A DNA stretch of 64,000 bases from Paraburkholderia edwinii. GTDB taxonomy: Bacteria; Pseudomonadota; Gammaproteobacteria; Burkholderiales; Burkholderiaceae. The stretch is from the NCBI RefSeq assembly GCF_019428685.1, contig NZ_CP080096.1:2666001-2730000 (forward strand), given 5' to 3'. Positions within the stretch are counted from its first letter, which is position 1. Each line of letters begins with the position of its first letter. The notes under the pieces are model-generated. The model saw only the letters and a list, made by a program, of their open reading frames with translations, was not told where the DNA came from and made no database searches. The position numbers were made by a program, and so were the translations under genes. This document shows positions 35,779 through 46,686 of the stretch, one piece after another.

Positions 35779-37938
35779 CTATCTTTCGCGGTAGCCAAAG
35801 CGCAACAGCCGCAATGCGTTCGCCGTCACAATAACGGTCGCGCCGGTATCGGCAAGAATGGCCATCCAGAGCGACGTCACGCCAAAGAGCGTCGTGCACA
35901 GGAACACCGCCTTGAGCCCGAGCGCGAACCCGATGTTCTGCCAGATATTCGCGAGCGTCGCTTTCGATCCGGCTATCAGCTCGGGGACACCCGTCAGTTC
36001 ATCGCGCAGCAGCGCTGCCTCCGCCGTTTCCAGCGCAACGTCGGTCCCTCCGCCCATCGCGATGCCGACCGACGCCGCAGCAAGCGCGGGAGCGTCGTTG
36101 ATGCCATCGCCCACCATCGCGACAGGCCCCTGCTCGCGTAGCGCCGCGATCTCCGTGAGCTTGGCGTCGGGCAGAAGGTCCGCAACCGGACGCACACCAA
36201 GCGCGTCACCGATCGCGTTTGCCGTGCGACGGTTATCGCCGGTCAGCATCACGGTGTCGATGCCCATCCGGTGCAGCGCCTCCACCGCGCGCTTCGCGTC
36301 GGATCGTGGCTCGTCGCGCAAAGCGATCAGCCCTTCGACCCGCTTGCCCGCAAGCACGACCACGACCGTCTTGCCCTGCTGTTCAAGCCCTTCCAACTGC
36401 GTAACGAGCGCCCCATCAAGGGCGGTCTGTTCGGCCACATAACGCGGCGAAGCCACCGATACGAAACCGCTCTTCAACCGCGCGGTGATCGCTTTGCCGG
36501 GAACCGTCAGCGCGGCCCCAAAGCTCGCCGGCAGTTCGAGGCCGCGCTGACGCGCAACTGCGACGATAGCCACGCCGAGCGGATGGCTCGCCTTGCATTC
36601 GACCGCAGCGGCCTTTGCCAGCAACTCGTCCTGTGTGCCCATGAGCGCAACGATGTCGGTCACTTCGGGACGGCCGGCCGTCAAGGTGCCGGTCTTGTCG
36701 AACGCGACCGTCCTGATGCGGCCGAGCGTTTCCAGCGCGGCGCCGCCCTTCACGAGCAAGCCGCGCCGTGCGAGTGCCGTGAGACCCGACGCAATTGCTG
36801 CAGGCGTCGAGATGACCAGCGCGCACGGACACGCGATCAGCAATGTCGCGAGGCCGCGGTAGATCCATGTGTCCCACGGCGCATGGAACACGAGCGGCGG
36901 CACGATCGCAACGAGCAGCGCAATGACCATCGCAGCCGGCGTATAGCGCCGACTGAAGCGGTCGATCAGGCGCGCGGTCGGCGCCTTCGATTCCTGCGCG
37001 GTTTCGACCATGTGAACAATCCGCGCGATCGTGTTGTCGGCGGCCGCGCGCTTCACATCGATGCGCAGCTCACCGTTCGTGCTAATACTGCCGGCATAAA
37101 CGGCTGCCCCGACTGTCTTCGCGACGGGGACTGATTCACCGGTCACGGGCGATTCATCGATGTCCGCCGTGCCGCCGATCACATTGCCGTCCGCTGGAAT
37201 GCGGTCGCCGAGCCGCACGATCACGATGTCGCCTATCGCGAGCGTATCGGCCGGCACGCGTTGCAACGTACCGTCGCGCTCGCGTAACGCATCGCGGGGA
37301 ATCAATGCGACCAGCGTCTCGATTCCCGCACGCGCCTTGCCGGCCGCCACGCCTTCGAGCAATTCGCCAAGCGCAAACAGGAGAATCACTGCAGCGGCTT
37401 CTTCGGGGGCGCCGATCGATAGCGCGCCAAGCGCGGCGACCGACATCAGCGTTTCGATACTGAACGGCGTGCCGGACACGGCGCCGGCATATGCGCGTCG
37501 CGCGAACGGGACGATGGTGACGATGGCGGCGATCGACCAGGCCCACTGTGCGATGCCCGGTGCGAGATGCGCGACGAGCGCGGCACCGGCGAACAGTCCG
37601 CCAATAACCGCAACAAGCCGCGCCTTGCGCGCGCGCCACCACGACGAATGACCTGCTTCGGCGGGCGCTCCCGCACGAATCTGCTCCCGTGCGATGCCGC
37701 TGACCGGTGTGAAGCCAAGCGCGCGAACCTTCTCCTCGATCGCGGCGACAGACGTCCGGTTCTCATCAAATTTGAGGTTCAGGCTTTCCTGACCATAGCT
37801 GACGCTGATGTCCGATACACCGGGCAGCCGTTTCATCGCGTTTTCGATCTTCAGCGCACACGACGCACAGTCCATTCCTTCGATGCGCAGCTTCAGCGGA
37901 AGGGGGGCGTTCACCGTTTCGACCTCGACAGATTTCAT
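35779..37938 (-). CDS. cadA: Heavy-metal P-type ATPase (CadA/ZntA type)
   Basis: 719 aa from the ATG at 37936-37938. N-terminal HMA domain with metal-binding GMDCASC (C24, C27), eight expected membrane helices with the CPC motif in ACPCALVIST (about 371), phosphorylation site DKTGTLT (about 413), and GDGINDAPAL. Exports Zn/Cd/Pb from the cytoplasm. Divergent from cadR, with a MerR-type promoter directly upstream. The predicted transcription start lies only about 4 nt before the ATG and no ribosome-binding site is visible. Confidence 0.93.
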   Translation of the reverse strand: MKSVEVETVNAPLPLKLRIEGMDCASCALKIENAMKRLPGVSDISVSYGQESLNLKFDENRTSVAAIEEKVRALGFTPVSGIAREQIRAGAPAEAGHSSWWRARKARLVAVIGGLFAGAALVAHLAPGIAQWAWSIAAIVTIVPFARRAYAGAVSGTPFSIETLMSVAALGALSIGAPEEAAAVILLFALGELLEGVAAGKARAGIETLVALIPRDALRERDGTLQRVPADTLAIGDIVIVRLGDRIPADGNVIGGTADIDESPVTGESVPVAKTVGAAVYAGSISTNGELRIDVKRAAADNTIARIVHMVETAQESKAPTARLIDRFSRRYTPAAMVIALLVAIVPPLVFHAPWDTWIYRGLATLLIACPCALVISTPAAIASGLTALARRGLLVKGGAALETLGRIRTVAFDKTGTLTAGRPEVTDIVALMGTQDELLAKAAAVECKASHPLGVAIVAVARQRGLELPASFGAALTVPGKAITARLKSGFVSVASPRYVAEQTALDGALVTQLEGLEQQGKTVVVVLAGKRVEGLIALRDEPRSDAKRAVEALHRMGIDTVMLTGDNRRTANAIGDALGVRPVADLLPDAKLTEIAALREQGPVAMVGDGINDAPALAAASVGIAMGGGTDVALETAEAALLRDELTGVPELIAGSKATLANIWQNIGFALGLKAVFLCTTLFGVTSLWMAILADTGATVIVTANALRLLRFGYRER

Positions 37939-37948
37939 CACGGTCACT

Positions 37949-37979
37949 ACGATAGACCCTGTAGCTACTACAGGGTCAA
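37949..37979 (-). promoter_or_regulatory. MerR-family (CadR) operator and cadA promoter
   Basis: A perfect palindrome, GACCCTGTAG-CTA-CTACAGGGTC, occupies 37955-37977. Read on the minus strand, TTGACC (-35) and TATCGT (-10) flank a 19-bp spacer, the overlong spacing that MerR-type activators correct by DNA distortion. The operator also ends 6 nt before the cadR ATG, so autoregulation is likely. Confidence 0.93.
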
Positions 37980-37983
37980 GCGA

Positions 37984-38391
37984 ATGGAACCTGCCACGCT
38001 GGCAATCGGCCAGCTTGCACGCGCAACGGGCACGAAGGTCGAAACGATCCGTTTCTACGAAAAGACCGGGCTGCTGCCGCAACCGGCCCGCACCGAAGGA
38101 AATTACCGTGCGTACACGAGCGAGCACCTTGGCCGTCTGAGCTTTATCCGCCGCGCGCGGGATCTGGGTTTCTCGCTCGATCAGGTTCGCGAGCTGCTCG
38201 AGCTGGCCGACGACCGCGACCGGCCATGCGGAGCCATCGACGCCATTGCGTCCGCACACCGTGCAGAGGTCGAGCGAAAGATTCGCGACCTGCAGGCGCT
38301 GAAGGCCGAACTCGACAGCCTGATCGATCAGTGCAGTTGTGGCACGGTCGCCGAGTGCCGCATTATTGAGGCGCTGTCGCCCAACGTCTAA
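37984..38391 (+). CDS. cadR: CadR-type MerR-family metal-responsive activator
   Basis: 135 aa from the ATG at 37984. N-terminal MerR helix-turn-helix (LAIGQLARATGTKVETIRFYE), dimerisation helix with C82, and C-terminal cysteines C117, C119 and C125 in QCSCGTVAEC that form the metal site, as in CadR/PbrR regulators. Senses Cd/Pb/Zn and activates divergent cadA. Confidence 0.93.
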   Translation: MEPATLAIGQLARATGTKVETIRFYEKTGLLPQPARTEGNYRAYTSEHLGRLSFIRRARDLGFSLDQVRELLELADDRDRPCGAIDAIASAHRAEVERKIRDLQALKAELDSLIDQCSCGTVAECRIIEALSPNV

Positions 38392-38424
38392 CAGCAGGGC
38401 ACGTCGACGAAGCGCGACCGGGCG

Positions 38425-39483
38425 CTATAGCTGTCGTGGTCGTCCGGGTGCGCCGTTTCTACGTGGCTCGCCTTCTACGCTCTTCGCCGCTCGACGCGAA
38501 AACCGCATCTGATATTCACTGGGCAACATTCCGGTCTTGCGCTTGAATAACTGCCGGAATGTGCTGATATCGCCATAACCGACATGTTGGCTCACTGCCT
38601 CGAGCCCAATGGGCCGTGTTTCCAGCAGGCGCTTCGCGACCTCGATGCGCAGATTCTGCAGATACGTCAGCGGTGCGAGCCCAACCGCTTCCTTGAAACG
38701 GCGATTGAGTGTGCGTTCGCTGACTGCAAGCGATGCCGCGAGATCGCTCAACCGGAATCCGCGCTCCATCGTGGCCTGCATCTGTTGCTGGGCGCGCGCC
38801 ACGAGCGTGTCGGTATGTCCATGTTCGTCGAGCAGCGTTGCAAAGGAAGCCTGCGAAGTCCGGTTCATATCGATCAGAAGCGCCTTCGCGGTGATCATGG
38901 CCAGCTCTTCGCCGGCGAACCTTTCGACGAGCCGCACCGCGAGATTCAGATACGACGTCACGGAACCGCCCGAGATGATGCGGTCTTGCGCGATCAGCAG
39001 TTCCTGTGCGCGAACTTCGACACGCGGATAGCGGCGCGCGAAGTCAGCGGCTCTCGACCAGTGCGTCGTTGCAGCACGGCCATCGAGCAGGCCGGCCTCC
39101 GCGAGCAGGTGATTGGCCGTGCAATACGCCGCGAGCACGGCGCCTGCCTTGCGTTGGCGCCGCAATGCGGAAGTCAGTTCGTTCAACTGCTCGCGGCGCT
39201 CCATGAACTCGTCGATGTTCGAAAAGAACGGTGCCGACAGCAGAACGGCATCCGTGCGTTTGCGCGGGTCGATCTTGCCATCGACGTCAACGGTCTGGCC
39301 CGACGCCGCCTTGACCGGTTGTCCGTCGAGGGATTCCACGCGCCACGCGAACACGGGCACGGACGTCGTGCCGGGCGGGGCCTTGCGCGCATGGAACTGA
39401 TTGGCTGCGCTAAGGACGTCGATGGAGCCCGAGACGCCGGATGCAAGGATTCCGTCATAAACCCAGATGCGGACGATAGTCAT
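38425..39483 (-). CDS. GlxA-family AraC-type transcriptional regulator
   Basis: 352 aa from the ATG at 39481-39483. N-terminal DJ-1/PfpI-like domain with the nucleophile-elbow region AAYCTANHLLAEAGLLDGRAATTHW, and C-terminal AraC helix-turn-helix pair (LSDLAASLAVSERTLNRRF; VGYGDISTFRQLFKR). The DJ-1-like part is normally a ligand sensor. Divergent from the small isomerase-like gene at 39613, which is a probable target. Confidence 0.9.
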   Translation of the reverse strand: MTIVRIWVYDGILASGVSGSIDVLSAANQFHARKAPPGTTSVPVFAWRVESLDGQPVKAASGQTVDVDGKIDPRKRTDAVLLSAPFFSNIDEFMERREQLNELTSALRRQRKAGAVLAAYCTANHLLAEAGLLDGRAATTHWSRAADFARRYPRVEVRAQELLIAQDRIISGGSVTSYLNLAVRLVERFAGEELAMITAKALLIDMNRTSQASFATLLDEHGHTDTLVARAQQQMQATMERGFRLSDLAASLAVSERTLNRRFKEAVGLAPLTYLQNLRIEVAKRLLETRPIGLEAVSQHVGYGDISTFRQLFKRKTGMLPSEYQMRFSRRAAKSVEGEPRRNGAPGRPRQL

Positions 39484-39612
39484 GGCGTGTCTGAAATTCC
39501 ACGAATAATGGCGATGCTGCCACTCCCGGCCGCTCAGGTAAACCCATACGATGGCCACATTCACTCAACTCGACACAGCCTCTGTGCTGGTCGCTTCTAC
39601 CCGGAGGTCTCT

Positions 39613-39951
39613 ATGGCGCACACCACTTCGCTGCCGGCCACGCCAACCACGAAGATACTGGCGATTGGCACTTTTCCGCCGGACACTGACATGCAACTTG
39701 TCCAACACATTCTTCCGACCGAAGTTCGCGAGACGGCGCAACTCTACCTCGAGGGCAAGCTTGACCAGTGGTATTCATTGCAAGACCGTGCCGGGGTAGC
39801 GTTTATCCTGAACGTTACAGACGTAAGCCAGGCGCATGAAATGCTTGAGGCACTTCCCTTGGGAAAAGCGCATCTGATGACATTCTCGCTCTTCCCGATA
39901 GGCCCGCTGAAGCCGTTGAGCAAGCTTGTGAATCCGCCCTCCCCGCAGTAA
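39613..39951 (+). CDS. Muconolactone isomerase-like small protein
   Basis: 112 aa from the ATG at 39613 with GGAGG upstream. The sequence QLYLEGKLDQWYSLQD and the helix-strand pattern around HEMLEALPLGKAHLMTFSLFPIGP match the ferredoxin-like dimeric alpha/beta barrel of the muconolactone isomerase/YciI group. Catalytic role not evident. It is followed 78 bp later by an MBL-fold hydrolase. Confidence 0.7.
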   Translation: MAHTTSLPATPTTKILAIGTFPPDTDMQLVQHILPTEVRETAQLYLEGKLDQWYSLQDRAGVAFILNVTDVSQAHEMLEALPLGKAHLMTFSLFPIGPLKPLSKLVNPPSPQ

Positions 39952-40029
39952 AGCGCGCTAGATCGTGCTGTGGGAACGATCGACAAAGTCTGATTTACCG
40001 TGGAAACAGCGGCACTAAGGAGTGCGGAT

Positions 40030-40998
40030 ATGATTGAGCCGGTCGACAGCCTGGAGATTGTAGTCATCGTCGATAACGTTACCGATAACCTTTCATCGAA
40101 TCCAAAGTATGTGGAAACGGAGATTGCCGGAGCCTGGCGGCGCGGCATGAAACGGCTTGGCGGACAATGTCTTTGTTGTGCCGCTCACGGCTTGTCGTGC
40201 CTGATTACAGCGCGGATTGGCGTCAGGTCGCACACGCTTCTGTTTGATGCCGGACCTGACGAGTGGGTATTCGAACGTAACGTCGTCAGGCTCGGCCTCG
40301 ACCTCGGCAAGGTCGGCGCGATGGCGCTTTCACACGGACATTGGGATCATGCAGCGGCCATGCCAAGGGCCCTGCAGATGATCACTTTGGCAAACGGTGG
40401 ACAGCCTGTTCCGACCTATATGCATCCGGACATGTTCGCATCACGAGCGGTCAGGAATCCGCAGGGCCACATGATGCCGATGGAGGATATTCCGGGCGAG
40501 AAGGTGCTTGCCGGTAACGGCGCAGAACTCATTATGACGAGAGTTGAACAGGCGGCTCTATCGAAATCGTTCTACGTTAGCGGTGAAATCCCGCGCGTGA
40601 CGCACTTCGAGCAAGGTATGCCCGGTCAGCACAGGCTTGGCCCTGACGGCGAATGGGAGTTGGACGAACGGGTGGTGGATGAGCGGTATGTTGCTGTCCA
40701 TATCGCTAACAAGGGCTTGTTTGTATTGACAGCCTGTTCGCATGCAGGCCTGATCAACGTATTGACGCATGCAAGCAATCGCTTCCCTGATGTCCCGATT
40801 TATGGGGTGCTAGGCGGCTTCCATTTGTCAGGCGCCACGGAGAACATCATTCCAGACACGGTCGACGCGCTGGAACAGTTCAACCCTGGTCTGATCGCCG
40901 CCGCGCATTGCACTGGTTGGCGCGCAATAAGTGCACTGGCGACACGTTTCACGGATCGAGTCGTACTATCGGCGGTGGGAAAGCGTTTCTCACTTTGA
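40030..40998 (+). CDS. MBL-fold metallohydrolase (MptB/DHPR-synthase-like)
   Basis: 322 aa from the ATG at 40030 with AAGGAG upstream. The zinc-binding SHGHWDH motif, CSHAGLINVL and GGFHLSG fit the metallo-beta-lactamase subfamily annotated as 7,8-dihydropterin-6-methyl-4-(ribofuranosyl)-aminobenzene-phosphate synthase-like. The N-terminus carries a CLCCAAHGLSC cluster. Substrate unknown. Probably co-transcribed with the isomerase-like gene. Confidence 0.82.
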   Translation: MIEPVDSLEIVVIVDNVTDNLSSNPKYVETEIAGAWRRGMKRLGGQCLCCAAHGLSCLITARIGVRSHTLLFDAGPDEWVFERNVVRLGLDLGKVGAMALSHGHWDHAAAMPRALQMITLANGGQPVPTYMHPDMFASRAVRNPQGHMMPMEDIPGEKVLAGNGAELIMTRVEQAALSKSFYVSGEIPRVTHFEQGMPGQHRLGPDGEWELDERVVDERYVAVHIANKGLFVLTACSHAGLINVLTHASNRFPDVPIYGVLGGFHLSGATENIIPDTVDALEQFNPGLIAAAHCTGWRAISALATRFTDRVVLSAVGKRFSL

Positions 40999-41077
40999 AC
41001 GATCGACGCAGGCGGAAGGCGAGGACACCGCCATCTACTAACCGCAGGTGATGACCTGTCTGGAATCAGAGGAAAAA

Positions 41078-41281
41078 ATGGCAACTGGTACCGTGAAATG
41101 GTTTAACGACGCAAAGGGTTTTGGCTTCATCACACCGGACGACGGCGGCGAGGACCTCTTTGCACACTTCTCCGAAATCAAGGCTGAGGGCTTCAAGTCG
41201 CTGCAGGAAAATCAGAAGGTGACGTTTGACATCAAGCAAGGGCCGAAGGGAAAGCAGGCAGCCAACATTCGGCCAGTCTAG
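41078..41281 (+). CDS. cspA: Cold-shock protein, CspA family
   Basis: 67 aa from the ATG at 41078 (GAGGAAAAA upstream). Contains both RNA-binding motifs, KGFGFIT and DLFAHFS, in a single cold-shock domain. Binds single-stranded nucleic acid. Confidence 0.97.
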   Translation: MATGTVKWFNDAKGFGFITPDDGGEDLFAHFSEIKAEGFKSLQENQKVTFDIKQGPKGKQAANIRPV

Positions 41282-41326
41282 GCTTGTGAGAGGTCGCGAG
41301 GTGCCGCGACCATTCAGGAACATGTC

Positions 41327-41716
41327 ATGGGATCCTTCCCGGCAGCGATGCGAGCAAGCAGCGCCCTTGCGCTTTTTGCACTATCTGGCTGCTACTACGT
41401 CGGCCCTGGCTACTATCCCTACGGCTATTACCCGTACGGCTACTATCCCGCTGTGCCTGCTTACGCCACCCAGCGCGAGGTCCCGGTTCAAGGCTCTGGC
41501 CTCGCTAACGGCGCCGACGCCCAGAACATCCCGCCGGCGTCACAGGGCGCCGCCGCGTACGTCTATCCGGCGCCTATGTACGTCGCGCCCGCCTACTATC
41601 CACCCTACTACGCACCCTACTACCCTCCCTACTATGCGCCCTATCCATGGTATGGCTCGCCGGGCTGGTGGGGGCCGTCGGTGTCGTTCCGCTTCGGCTA
41701 CTGGGGGCGGTGGTAA
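41327..41716 (+). CDS. Tyr/Pro-rich lipoprotein
   Basis: 129 aa (an internal ATG at codon 8 is an alternative start). A lipobox LSGC ends the signal peptide, so C22 should be lipidated. The mature part is very rich in Tyr and Pro, with repeats such as YYPYG and APYYPPYYAPY, and ends in SVSFRFGYWGRW. Similar low-complexity lipoproteins are common in Burkholderiaceae. Surface or periplasmic role unknown. Confidence 0.75.
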   Translation: MGSFPAAMRASSALALFALSGCYYVGPGYYPYGYYPYGYYPAVPAYATQREVPVQGSGLANGADAQNIPPASQGAAAYVYPAPMYVAPAYYPPYYAPYYPPYYAPYPWYGSPGWWGPSVSFRFGYWGRW

Positions 41717-41791
41717 CAGATACTGAGGCGGTCGTGGCGGACGGCGTGTGGCCAGATGTTGGACAAAGCGTGTCTTTCGTTCATCGCAACG

Positions 41792-42550
41792 CTACGCGCC
41801 AACCCTCACGCTCATTCCGCCGTCTGCCATCACGACTGATCCGACCATGAAACTGGCTCGCTCAGAGGCAAGGAATAGCACTACTTCCGCGATTTCTTCC
41901 GGATTGGCTGCCCGGCCGATCGGCGCGCCTTCTCCGTGCGTCGCTAACGCCGCGACGCCGTTGCCGTCGGGCGCCACCTTGTTGAGGATGTTGGTGAGCA
42001 CGTCGCCCGAGCCAACGGCATTGACCCGGATGCCGTACTCGATCGCCTCCAGCGCAAGCGTTCGCGTCAACTGCGCAAGTGCCCCTTTCGATGCGGTATA
42101 AGCGGCAATCGTACGGAATGCAAAGTACGACGCATAAGAAGCCACGTTGACTATCGCACCGGAACGCTGCGGGATCATCGCTTTCATGGCTTCACGCGAG
42201 TGCAGGAAGGCGCCTGTCACGTTGACATTCATGATCCGCTCCCAGTCGTCGCGCGACATGTCCACCACACACTTATTGATGATGATTCCCGCATTGTTCA
42301 CGAGCAGATCCAGCCGCGAAAACCGGTCAACGGCAAGCGCCACCGCTTTTTCCGCGCTGCCATCGGCGGAGATATCGGCGACAAGCGGCGCGACACGCGG
42401 TCCTGCCAGCGCTTCGACAGCAGGATCGATGTCCTCGGCCACCACATAGGCGCCACATGCCACGAGCAGGTCCGTGATTGCGCGTCCAATGCCGCTAGCC
42501 GCGCCCGTGACGATCGCGACTTTGCCTTCAACCTCATTGATATCTTGCAT
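41792..42550 (-). CDS. Short-chain dehydrogenase/reductase
   Basis: 252 aa from the ATG at 42548-42550. TGAASGIG cofactor loop, NNAGIII, catalytic region with YTASKGA, and a C-terminal GSVVMADGGMSV. NAD(P)-dependent oxidoreductase of unknown substrate. Divergent from the AraC-type regulator at 42745, which likely controls it. Confidence 0.88.
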   Translation of the reverse strand: MQDINEVEGKVAIVTGAASGIGRAITDLLVACGAYVVAEDIDPAVEALAGPRVAPLVADISADGSAEKAVALAVDRFSRLDLLVNNAGIIINKCVVDMSRDDWERIMNVNVTGAFLHSREAMKAMIPQRSGAIVNVASYASYFAFRTIAAYTASKGALAQLTRTLALEAIEYGIRVNAVGSGDVLTNILNKVAPDGNGVAALATHGEGAPIGRAANPEEIAEVVLFLASERASFMVGSVVMADGGMSVRVGA

Positions 42551-42744
42551 GTTCGTTTCCTTAAAAGTCGATTCACCGAGCCACCTGAAGATCGGTTCGA
42601 AAGCGTGGAAACAAATGTACCTGCCGGGCTTCAGACGAGCCATGGCAGCGGTTCTCAGACCCTTGCCTATAAGTATCAAACGAACACACCGGCCCCGCAT
42701 ATCGAATATATTGGCGATCGTCAGTCAACACCGTGGGAGGCAGG

Positions 42745-43665
42745 ATGCCAGGGCGGCAGAGTCGAATCGTCAAGCTGATCGAGCGGCTTGCGCCCAACGA
42801 GGGGTATACGGCATCGATGCTGGACGGTGTCAGCTTTGTTCGTGCAAACCGCTCACTCGGCCGCACGCCTGTCTTGTACGAACCGAGCATCGTTCTCGTC
42901 TGCCAGGGACGCAAGCGCGGATTCCTTGGCGATGAGATCTTTCTCTACGACACGAATCACTATCTGGTGCTGTCGGTGCCATTGCCGTTTTCCACGGAAA
43001 CTGAAGCAACGCCTGAGGAGCCTTTTCTCGCCGTCACTCTTCGCCTCGACGCGAGCGTCACCGCAGATCTGGTGCTCAGCGTGGATAGGCCCTGCAGGAA
43101 AGCCCCCGTTACGCCGCGAGGGATCTATTCCACCCCGTTAAACGATCGGCTTTCGAACACGCTGCTTCGTCTTCTGGAGGCGCTTGGCTCGCCGCTGGAG
43201 GCGCGGATTGTCGCGCCGCTCGTGGTGCACGAGATCTTCTTCCTGGTGCTGACGGGCGAGCAAGGCGATGCCATGCGTGCGTCGCTCGCGACGACCGGTT
43301 ATTTCTCGCAGATCGCGCGGGCGCTGCGCCGCATCCACAGCGATTACGACAAGCGTATCGACGTCGATAGTTTGAGCAACGAAATCGGCATGAGCGTGCC
43401 GACGTTTCACCGCCATTTCAAGGCTGTGACCCACACGACGCCGATGCAATATCTGAAGTCGACGCGACTGCACCAGGCGCGCCTGTTGATGATCCGCACT
43501 GGGTTGACGGCCGCCGCCGCGTCCGCGACGGTCGGCTACGAAAGCCCTTCGCAATTCAGCCGGGAATTCAAGCGAGCATTCGGCCGGTCGCCGACAGAAG
43601 AAGTCGACCAGATGAAGATGGCGTTCAGCTGGTCCGCATCGACGCTCGAAGCTGAGCCTCAATGA
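42745..43665 (+). CDS. AraC-family transcriptional regulator with AraC-N domain
   Basis: 306 aa from the ATG at 42745 (GGGAGG upstream; a GTG at 42733 is also possible). N-terminal AraC_N-type cupin-like domain (YEPSIVLVCQGRKRGFLGD) and C-terminal double helix-turn-helix (LSNEIGMSVPTFHRHFKAVT; VGYESPSQFSREFKRAFGRSP). Divergent from the SDR gene. Confidence 0.9.
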   Translation: MPGRQSRIVKLIERLAPNEGYTASMLDGVSFVRANRSLGRTPVLYEPSIVLVCQGRKRGFLGDEIFLYDTNHYLVLSVPLPFSTETEATPEEPFLAVTLRLDASVTADLVLSVDRPCRKAPVTPRGIYSTPLNDRLSNTLLRLLEALGSPLEARIVAPLVVHEIFFLVLTGEQGDAMRASLATTGYFSQIARALRRIHSDYDKRIDVDSLSNEIGMSVPTFHRHFKAVTHTTPMQYLKSTRLHQARLLMIRTGLTAAAASATVGYESPSQFSREFKRAFGRSPTEEVDQMKMAFSWSASTLEAEPQ

Positions 43666-43729
43666 CAACCGCTGCGTCGGTGCAACCGAACCGCAGCGGA
43701 GACAAAACGATTAACCGGCTGGGACCGCC

Positions 43730-44113
43730 TTAGCGAGGTCCGCCGGCGTTGGGGAGTTCCAGCAGCGTCTTGAAGCCGCCCCAAAACATGCGCATCCCAT
43801 CGAAAGGGAGGTTTTTTTGATCCATCATGTCCTTGAGGCGCGGGTCCTCCATCACCTTGGCGTTGACGCTATCGCGGTGTTCCCGTGAGTTGTAAAGAAT
43901 CCAGGAAAACACGACGATTTCATCATCTTTGAGCTGCACGCTCTGCGGAAACGACGTGACCTTGCCGGGTTTTACGTCGTCCGCGACGCATTCCCAGTAT
44001 TGAAGCGCGCCATGCTCCAGCCAGACCTCGCCGGCTCGCTCTGCGATACGCCGATAGTCATCGAGCCTATCGATTGGAACGGGTACAACAAATCCGTCAA
44101 CGTAGTGTGTCAT
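43730..44113 (-). CDS. DUF1428 (YbaA-like) protein
   Basis: 127 aa from the ATG at 44111-44113. YVDGFVVPVP, the ECVADDVKPGKVTSFP block and FVFSWIxYxSREHRD-like pattern are characteristic of DUF1428, a dimeric alpha/beta-barrel family. Function unknown. Solitary. Confidence 0.88.
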   Translation of the reverse strand: MTHYVDGFVVPVPIDRLDDYRRIAERAGEVWLEHGALQYWECVADDVKPGKVTSFPQSVQLKDDEIVVFSWILYNSREHRDSVNAKVMEDPRLKDMMDQKNLPFDGMRMFWGGFKTLLELPNAGGPR

Positions 44114-44404
44114 TTGCGCCTCCTGTGTCAACGCGGCTGGCCTGCACAAAGAATGATGTGAGAACCCGCCATGTCGTCCGGAGTTTGATCCTGAATGTCG
44201 CTCCGGGTTGCAGCGGCTTGCAGGGTCCTCTGACACGACGACGATCCGGGATACTTGAAATCGACACGGCCTCCATTAATTCGCTTCGCTATCGGGCGAT
44301 ACCTTCACATCGATTCGGGTTGTCGAACGCTGGTCAACGACAGGAACGGTTTCGTGAAGAGCAGAAGCTGGACGGTCGCTGCGAATGCAATCGGCCAGGT
44401 TTTC
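44114..44404. other. Gap without recognisable genes
   Basis: 291 bp between the DUF1428 start and the LysR stop. I see no gene, strong hairpin or repeat. Confidence 0.4.
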
Positions 44405-45283
44405 TCAGTGCGGTGATTGCAGCCACGCAATGAAGTCCATCATGTGACGCGGTTTATCGACATCCAGCGGCACCAGTGCGTAGTACTTCGATCCCTTCGA
44501 CAAACGATCCGCAAACGGCGTCTCGATCCGCCCCGCCTCACGATCCGCGTCGAGCGTCGGAAACGGGCCAACGCCGACGCCCAACCCATCGACCACCGCC
44601 TGCAACGTCACGAAAAAATGATCGAAGCGCAGCGCGCGATTCGCTCGCAGCGTCGGCTGATCGGCAGCTTCGAGCCACGCTTCCCAATCGCCGGGGCGCG
44701 TTTCGCTGGTGAGCCACGTCTGCTCCGCCAATTGTTCGATGCGCACAAGCGGCGTACGCGCCAGCAGTGCCGGACTCGCGATCACCGTGTTCATCTCTTC
44801 GAGCAACAGCCAGCTCTGGAATTGGCCGGCTGGCGGCACGTGGCGGCGAATGGCGAGATCGAAACTGCCGCGCAGTTCCGGTTCCGTTGACATCGCTGTC
44901 GACACACGAACGTCGACGTCCGGATGCACGCGCGTAAAACCCGCGAGACGCGGGATCAGCCAGCGCATCGCGACCGTCGCCGACGCGCTCACGCGAATGA
45001 CCTTGGTCTGCTGCGCCCGGCCGTAACGCTCGGCGGCATCGGCGACGTGATCGAAGGCCGCGCTGATCTCGCGGGCGAACGCGCGTGCGTGCGGCGTCGC
45101 CACCATGCTCTGGCCGTCGCGCGTGAAAAGCGGCTGGCCGAGCCAGTCTTCGAGGATGCCGATATGCCGGCTGATAGCGCCGTGCGTCAGATTCAGCTCG
45201 CGCGCGGCGGCGGAATAACTGCCCGCGCGTGCTGCAACTTCGAACACCCGCAACGCGTTTAGCGGCGGCAGCTTCTGTCTCAT
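44405..45283 (-). CDS. LysR-family regulator of the phosphonoacetate genes
   Basis: 292 aa. N-terminal winged helix NALRVFEVAARAGSYSAAARELNLTHGAISRHI, GcvA-like, followed by a periplasmic-binding-type effector domain. It is divergent from phnA, an arrangement known from phosphonoacetate-degrading Pseudomonas (phnA with LysR-type phnR), so it probably activates phnA and the transporter in response to phosphonoacetate. Confidence 0.85.
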   Translation of the reverse strand: MRQKLPPLNALRVFEVAARAGSYSAAARELNLTHGAISRHIGILEDWLGQPLFTRDGQSMVATPHARAFAREISAAFDHVADAAERYGRAQQTKVIRVSASATVAMRWLIPRLAGFTRVHPDVDVRVSTAMSTEPELRGSFDLAIRRHVPPAGQFQSWLLLEEMNTVIASPALLARTPLVRIEQLAEQTWLTSETRPGDWEAWLEAADQPTLRANRALRFDHFFVTLQAVVDGLGVGVGPFPTLDADREAGRIETPFADRLSKGSKYYALVPLDVDKPRHMMDFIAWLQSPH

Positions 45284-46638
<1,355 letters not shown>

Positions 46639-46686
46639 AAATCCGGCCAGCACGGCATAGACCGTGCGCCGCTCAGGAGACAAGAC

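Noticed and set aside
37939..38259. N-terminal extension of cadA to 38259
   Set aside because: It would read through the promoter/operator and overlap the cadR coding sequence; the HMA domain begins properly from the ATG at 37938.
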